Shown in pieces: positions 61,440 through 64,000 of a stretch of DNA of 64,000 nucleotides. Source of the DNA: Nocardioides scoriae. Lineage in GTDB: Bacteria; Actinomycetota; Actinomycetes; Propionibacteriales; Nocardioidaceae. Position 1 is the stretch's first letter. Every line of letters begins with the position of its first letter. The notes under the pieces are model-generated. The model saw nothing but the letters and a program-made list of their open reading frames with translations. It was not told the origin of the DNA and did not search any database. Both the position numbers and the translations under genes were made by a program. The stretch lies in contig NZ_LT629757.1 of the NCBI RefSeq assembly GCF_900104965.1, forward strand, positions 3,038,001-3,102,000, read 5' to 3'.

Positions 61440-62942
61440 GTGAGCGACGCCGGCCCGACCAGCAGCACGACGGGCCGCGCGAGCGCCCCCCTGGCCGGCT
61501 GGGCGGCGGGCGCGCTGGTCTTCGGCTCGTCGGCGGCCGTGCTTGTCGTCGAGCTGGTCGCGCTGCGCCTGCTGGCGCCGTACCTCGGGCTCACCCTCGA
61601 GACCAGCACGCTGGTCATCGGGGTCGCCCTGGCCGCGATCGCGCTGGGGTCCTGGCTCGGCGGACGCTCGGCCGACGTGGTGCTGCCCCGGCGCGCGATC
61701 GCGCCGCTGCTCTCGGTGAGCGGCGCCGCGGTCGCGCTGACGCCCTTCGTGGTCCGCGGGGCCGGAGCCCTCGGCGACGGCAGCCTGCTCCTGCTGGCCG
61801 CGGGGCTGTGCATCATCGTGCCCGGCGCGCTGCTCTCGGCGGTCACGCCGATGGTCACCAAGCTGGTGCTGACCGACCTGCACGAGACCGGCTCGGTGGT
61901 CGGGCGCCTCTCGGGCATCGGCACGGCCGGCGCCATCGTCGGCACCGTGGTGACCGGCTTCGTGCTGATCTCGCGGGTGCCGGTCAGCTGGATCATGGTG
62001 GGCCTCGGCGTGGTGCTGCTGCTGGCCGCGGTCGTGGTCGAGGTCGGCGTGCGCCGCCGCCCGCCGGTGCAGCCCCTCGTGCTGGTCCTGCTCGGCGGCC
62101 TCGGCGCGGTCGTGGCGCCCGGCAGCTGCGACGCGGAGACGACGTACCACTGCGCCCAGGTGGTCGAGGACCCCGACCGTCCGAGCGGCCGGCTGCTCGT
62201 CCTCGACGGGCTGCGGCACTCCTACGTCGACCTCGACGACCCGACCCACCTCGAGTTCGGCTACACCCAGGCGCTCGCGGGGGTGGTCGACGGCCTGCTG
62301 CCCGGGGACGAGCCGCTGCGCGCCTACCACCTCGGCGGCGGTGGGCTGACCTTCCCGCGCTACCTGGCCGCGACCCGCCCGGGCACCACCAGCGTGGTCT
62401 CCGAGATCGACCCCGGCGTGCTGCGCGTCGACGCCGAGCGCCTCGGCGCACGCACCGGCCCCGACCTCGAGGTGCGGGTCGAGGACGGCCGCCGCGGCGT
62501 CACCCGGCTGCCCGACGCGAGCCGCGACCTCGTGGTCGGCGACGCCTTCGGCGGCGTCAGCGTGCCGTGGCACCTCACCACCCGCGAGGCGGTGGCCCAG
62601 GTGGAGCGCGTGCTCACGCCGACCGGGGTGTACGCCGCCAACCTCATCGACTTCGCGCCCCTCGGCTTCGCCCGCGCCGAGCTGGCCACCCTGCGCCAGG
62701 TCTTCGACCACGTCGCGCTGGCCGCCGAGCCGGACACCCTGACCCGTGACGGGGGCGGCAACCTGGTGGCGATCGCCTCCGACCGACCGCTGGACCTGGC
62801 GGCCGTCGAGGTGGGCTTCGAGACCCAGGGCCTCGACTGGGACGTCATCGACGGCGAGGCGCTGACCCGCTGGATCGGCGACGCCCAGGTGCTGACCGAC
62901 GACGACGCGCCGGTCGACCAGCTCCTCACGCCGCACGCATGA
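61440..62942 (+). CDS. Membrane-fused spermidine-synthase-like protein
   Basis: 500 residues from a GTG. N-terminal ~215 residues hold about seven TM helices. The cytoplasmic C-half is a spermidine-synthase-like Rossmann domain, with LLVLDGLRHSYVDLDDPTHLEFGYTQALA, AYHLGGGGLTFPRYLA (nucleotide loop) and VVSEIDPGVLRVDAERLG (acidic residue at strand 2). VVGDAFGGVSVPWHLTTREAV follows, in place of the catalytic D-S/T pair. Fused proteins of this kind are common in actinobacteria and probably are not polyamine synthases. CATGAT 6 nt before the GTG may be a leaderless -10. Confidence 0.88.
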   Translation: MSDAGPTSSTTGRASAPLAGWAAGALVFGSSAAVLVVELVALRLLAPYLGLTLETSTLVIGVALAAIALGSWLGGRSADVVLPRRAIAPLLSVSGAAVALTPFVVRGAGALGDGSLLLLAAGLCIIVPGALLSAVTPMVTKLVLTDLHETGSVVGRLSGIGTAGAIVGTVVTGFVLISRVPVSWIMVGLGVVLLLAAVVVEVGVRRRPPVQPLVLVLLGGLGAVVAPGSCDAETTYHCAQVVEDPDRPSGRLLVLDGLRHSYVDLDDPTHLEFGYTQALAGVVDGLLPGDEPLRAYHLGGGGLTFPRYLAATRPGTTSVVSEIDPGVLRVDAERLGARTGPDLEVRVEDGRRGVTRLPDASRDLVVGDAFGGVSVPWHLTTREAVAQVERVLTPTGVYAANLIDFAPLGFARAELATLRQVFDHVALAAEPDTLTRDGGGNLVAIASDRPLDLAAVEVGFETQGLDWDVIDGEALTRWIGDAQVLTDDDAPVDQLLTPHA

Positions 62943-62967
62943 GCCGTCGTCCCCGGGTCGGTCCCCG

Positions 62968-63375
62968 GTGAGCTGGCCGGACGCCCTGCTCGCGTCCTCG
63001 GCGCTGCACCTCGGCTTCCAGCTGGGCGTCTCGGTGCTCGCCTACCCGGCCCTCGCCGAGGTCACGCCCGAGCGCTGGGCCGCGGCCCACGACGCCCACT
63101 CGCGCCGCATCGTCGGCCTCGTCGTGGTGGTGTACGCCGCGGTGCTGCTCGCCTGCGTCGGCACCCTGCTCGCGGGGCCGTCGGGTGCCGCGGTGCTGGC
63201 GGTCGCGGGCAACGGCGCTGCGCTGGCGCTCACCGCCGCGCTGGCCGCCCCGCTGCACGGCCGCCTGGGGCGGGGCCACGACCCGGTGCTGGTGCGCCGG
63301 CTGCTGTGGGTCGACCGCGGACGCACCGCGGCCGCCGCGATCGCCCTGGTGGGGGCGTTCGCGGCGGCCGGGTGA
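62968..63375 (+). CDS. Hypothetical four-helix membrane protein
   Basis: 135 residues with four TM helices (near 6-28, 48-68, 72-94, 114-134) and a conserved-looking HLGFQLGVSVLAYPAL segment. It starts at a GTG 25 bp after the spermidine-synthase-like gene. Function unknown. Confidence 0.75.
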   Translation: MSWPDALLASSALHLGFQLGVSVLAYPALAEVTPERWAAAHDAHSRRIVGLVVVVYAAVLLACVGTLLAGPSGAAVLAVAGNGAALALTAALAAPLHGRLGRGHDPVLVRRLLWVDRGRTAAAAIALVGAFAAAG

Positions 63376-63453
63376 GGCTGGTCGAGCGACTGGTCGGCGG
63401 GCTGGGCACCCTGCCTGGTCAGCCGGTCGGCTGCCGGTCGGTCGCTGGTGTGG

Positions 63454-63729
63454 TCAGCGGTTGACGGCGCCCTTGTTCTTGCCGACGGTCGCCTCGGCGA
63501 CGCCGATGAGCAAGAAGGCCGCGATCACGGCGACGATGAAGCCGATGATGTTGAGCTCGAAGATCTCCCCCGTGCCGAGGAAGCTGGCCACGAGTCCGCC
63601 GATGAGTGCGCCGGCGACGCCGAGCAGCAGCGTGCCGACGATGCCGAGGGCCTGACGACCGGGCTTGAGCAGCCGTGCGATCGCGCCGATGATGAGCCCG
63701 ACGACGAGCAGGCCGATGATGTTGAACAT
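63454..63729 (-). CDS. GlsB/YeaQ/YmgE stress-response membrane protein
   Basis: 91 residues with three glycine-rich TM helices: IIGLLVVGLIIGAIARLL, then the conserved GRQALGIVGTLLLGVAGALIGG, and IIGFIVAVIAAFLLIGVAEA. Matches the transglycosylase-associated (Tgt_assoc) family, induced in stress; the molecular role is unclear. GGAGGACACCAC precedes the ATG on the minus strand. Convergent with the gene at 62968. Confidence 0.94.
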   Translation of the reverse strand: MFNIIGLLVVGLIIGAIARLLKPGRQALGIVGTLLLGVAGALIGGLVASFLGTGEIFELNIIGFIVAVIAAFLLIGVAEATVGKNKGAVNR

Positions 63730-63845
63730 GTGGTGTCCTCCCTAGGTCCCCTTGAAGTCACACGGTACCCATCCGTCACATGTCTCAACCCTCGTCGCAG
63801 GCGCGTCCGGCCCGACCTGCTTGGGCGCGTCCGGACACTGGCGTC

Positions 63846-64000
63846 ATGTCACGGGTGCAGCGCAGCAGCCCGGCTCGGCGGGCGGCGTCCGTCGTGGCCG
63901 GCGTCCTGGCGCTCGCGGTGCTCGTCGTGGGGGCCGTCGCGCTCGTCGCCGGCCCCGGGTCGGTGACCGGGCTGTTCCCCGGCACGTCGGACTGCACCGC
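63846..64000 (+). CDS. N-terminal fragment of a signal-anchored protein (cut by window edge)
   Basis: Frame open from the ATG at 63846 to the last base (51 codons). A short basic N-terminus (SRVQRSSPARRAA), then one hydrophobic helix (SVVAGVLALAVLVVGAVALVA) and the start of an external part with one Cys (TSDCT). It is a signal peptide or anchor. The rest lies outside the window, so no function can be given. A -10-like GACACT lies 6 nt upstream of the ATG. Confidence 0.6.
   Translation, partial: MSRVQRSSPARRAASVVAGVLALAVLVVGAVALVAGPGSVTGLFPGTSDCT

Overview
This 64 kb window is the chromosomal replication-origin region of a high-GC Gram-positive actinobacterium. Pervasive G/C third codon positions, frequent GTG starts, GTGA/ATGA stop-start overlaps and leaderless-type promoters all point that way. 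Gene content suggests the Nocardioidaceae (Nocardioides-like); that family assignment is inference, while the phylum is secure. Almost everything is core chromosome. I see no prophage, insertion sequence, CRISPR array, defence island or biosynthetic cluster.

Layout. 1-5.5 kb: a cut-off membrane glycosyltransferase, an OmpR-type two-component system, acetyltransferases, a MarR regulator beside a VOC protein, tRNA-Ala(TGC) and tRNA-Ile(GAT). 5.5-17.2 kb, minus strand: dnaA-dnaN-gnd-recF-dciA(DUF721)-gyrB-gyrA-DUF3566, with oriC in the dnaA-dnaN gap. 17.6-22.7 kb, plus strand: rpmH-rnpA-yidD-yidC-khpB-rsmG-parA-parB, with parS sites inside and around it. 22.7-23.5 kb: a gene-free stretch with an unusual family of paired palindromic repeats and a parS site. 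23.5-37.7 kb: an acyltransferase and aminotransferase, then the conserved minus-strand run DUF6049-murJ-pseudokinase-sigM-anti-sigma-transglutaminase-trxB-trxA-cwlM. 37.8-43.1 kb: CCA/poly(A) nucleotidyltransferase, SRPBCC protein, a GntR/membrane-protein operon with two strong operators, ino1 and its PadR regulator. 43.3-58.2 kb: ponA, a GT87-like protein, an alanine-racemase-like/FemX pair, nfo, rpsF-ssb-rpsR-rplI, a MATE transporter and dnaB. 58.2-64 kb: a DHFR-like reductase, a third copy of the paired repeat, TerC, a VOC protein, a spermidine-synthase-like membrane protein, a GlsB-type protein and a truncated ORF.

The genes form a replication, segregation and envelope core: DnaA, DciA, DnaB, SSB and the clamp for initiation; gyrase for topology; ParABS for segregation; RnpA, YidC, YidD and RsmG for translation and membrane insertion; MurJ, a pseudokinase, a CwlM-like pseudo-amidase, PonA and FemX for peptidoglycan synthesis; SigM and thioredoxin for stress. 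The order mirrors what is known for Mycobacterium and Streptomyces.

The least explained structure is a 98-bp repeat made of two 46-bp palindrome-ended units exactly 6 bp apart. It occurs three times (22829, 23029, 59330), with a seventh single unit that forms a near-perfect hairpin. Other points to check: loss of zinc ligands in the CwlM homologue, a free-standing pseudokinase next to MurJ, an acetyltransferase start codon one base after a tRNA CCA end, duplicate 8-bp-arm operators upstream of a GntR operon, a hairpin at the predicted 5' end of the rpsF transcript, DnaA-box clusters before dnaB and parA, and a CGAACCACA palindrome inside oriC.
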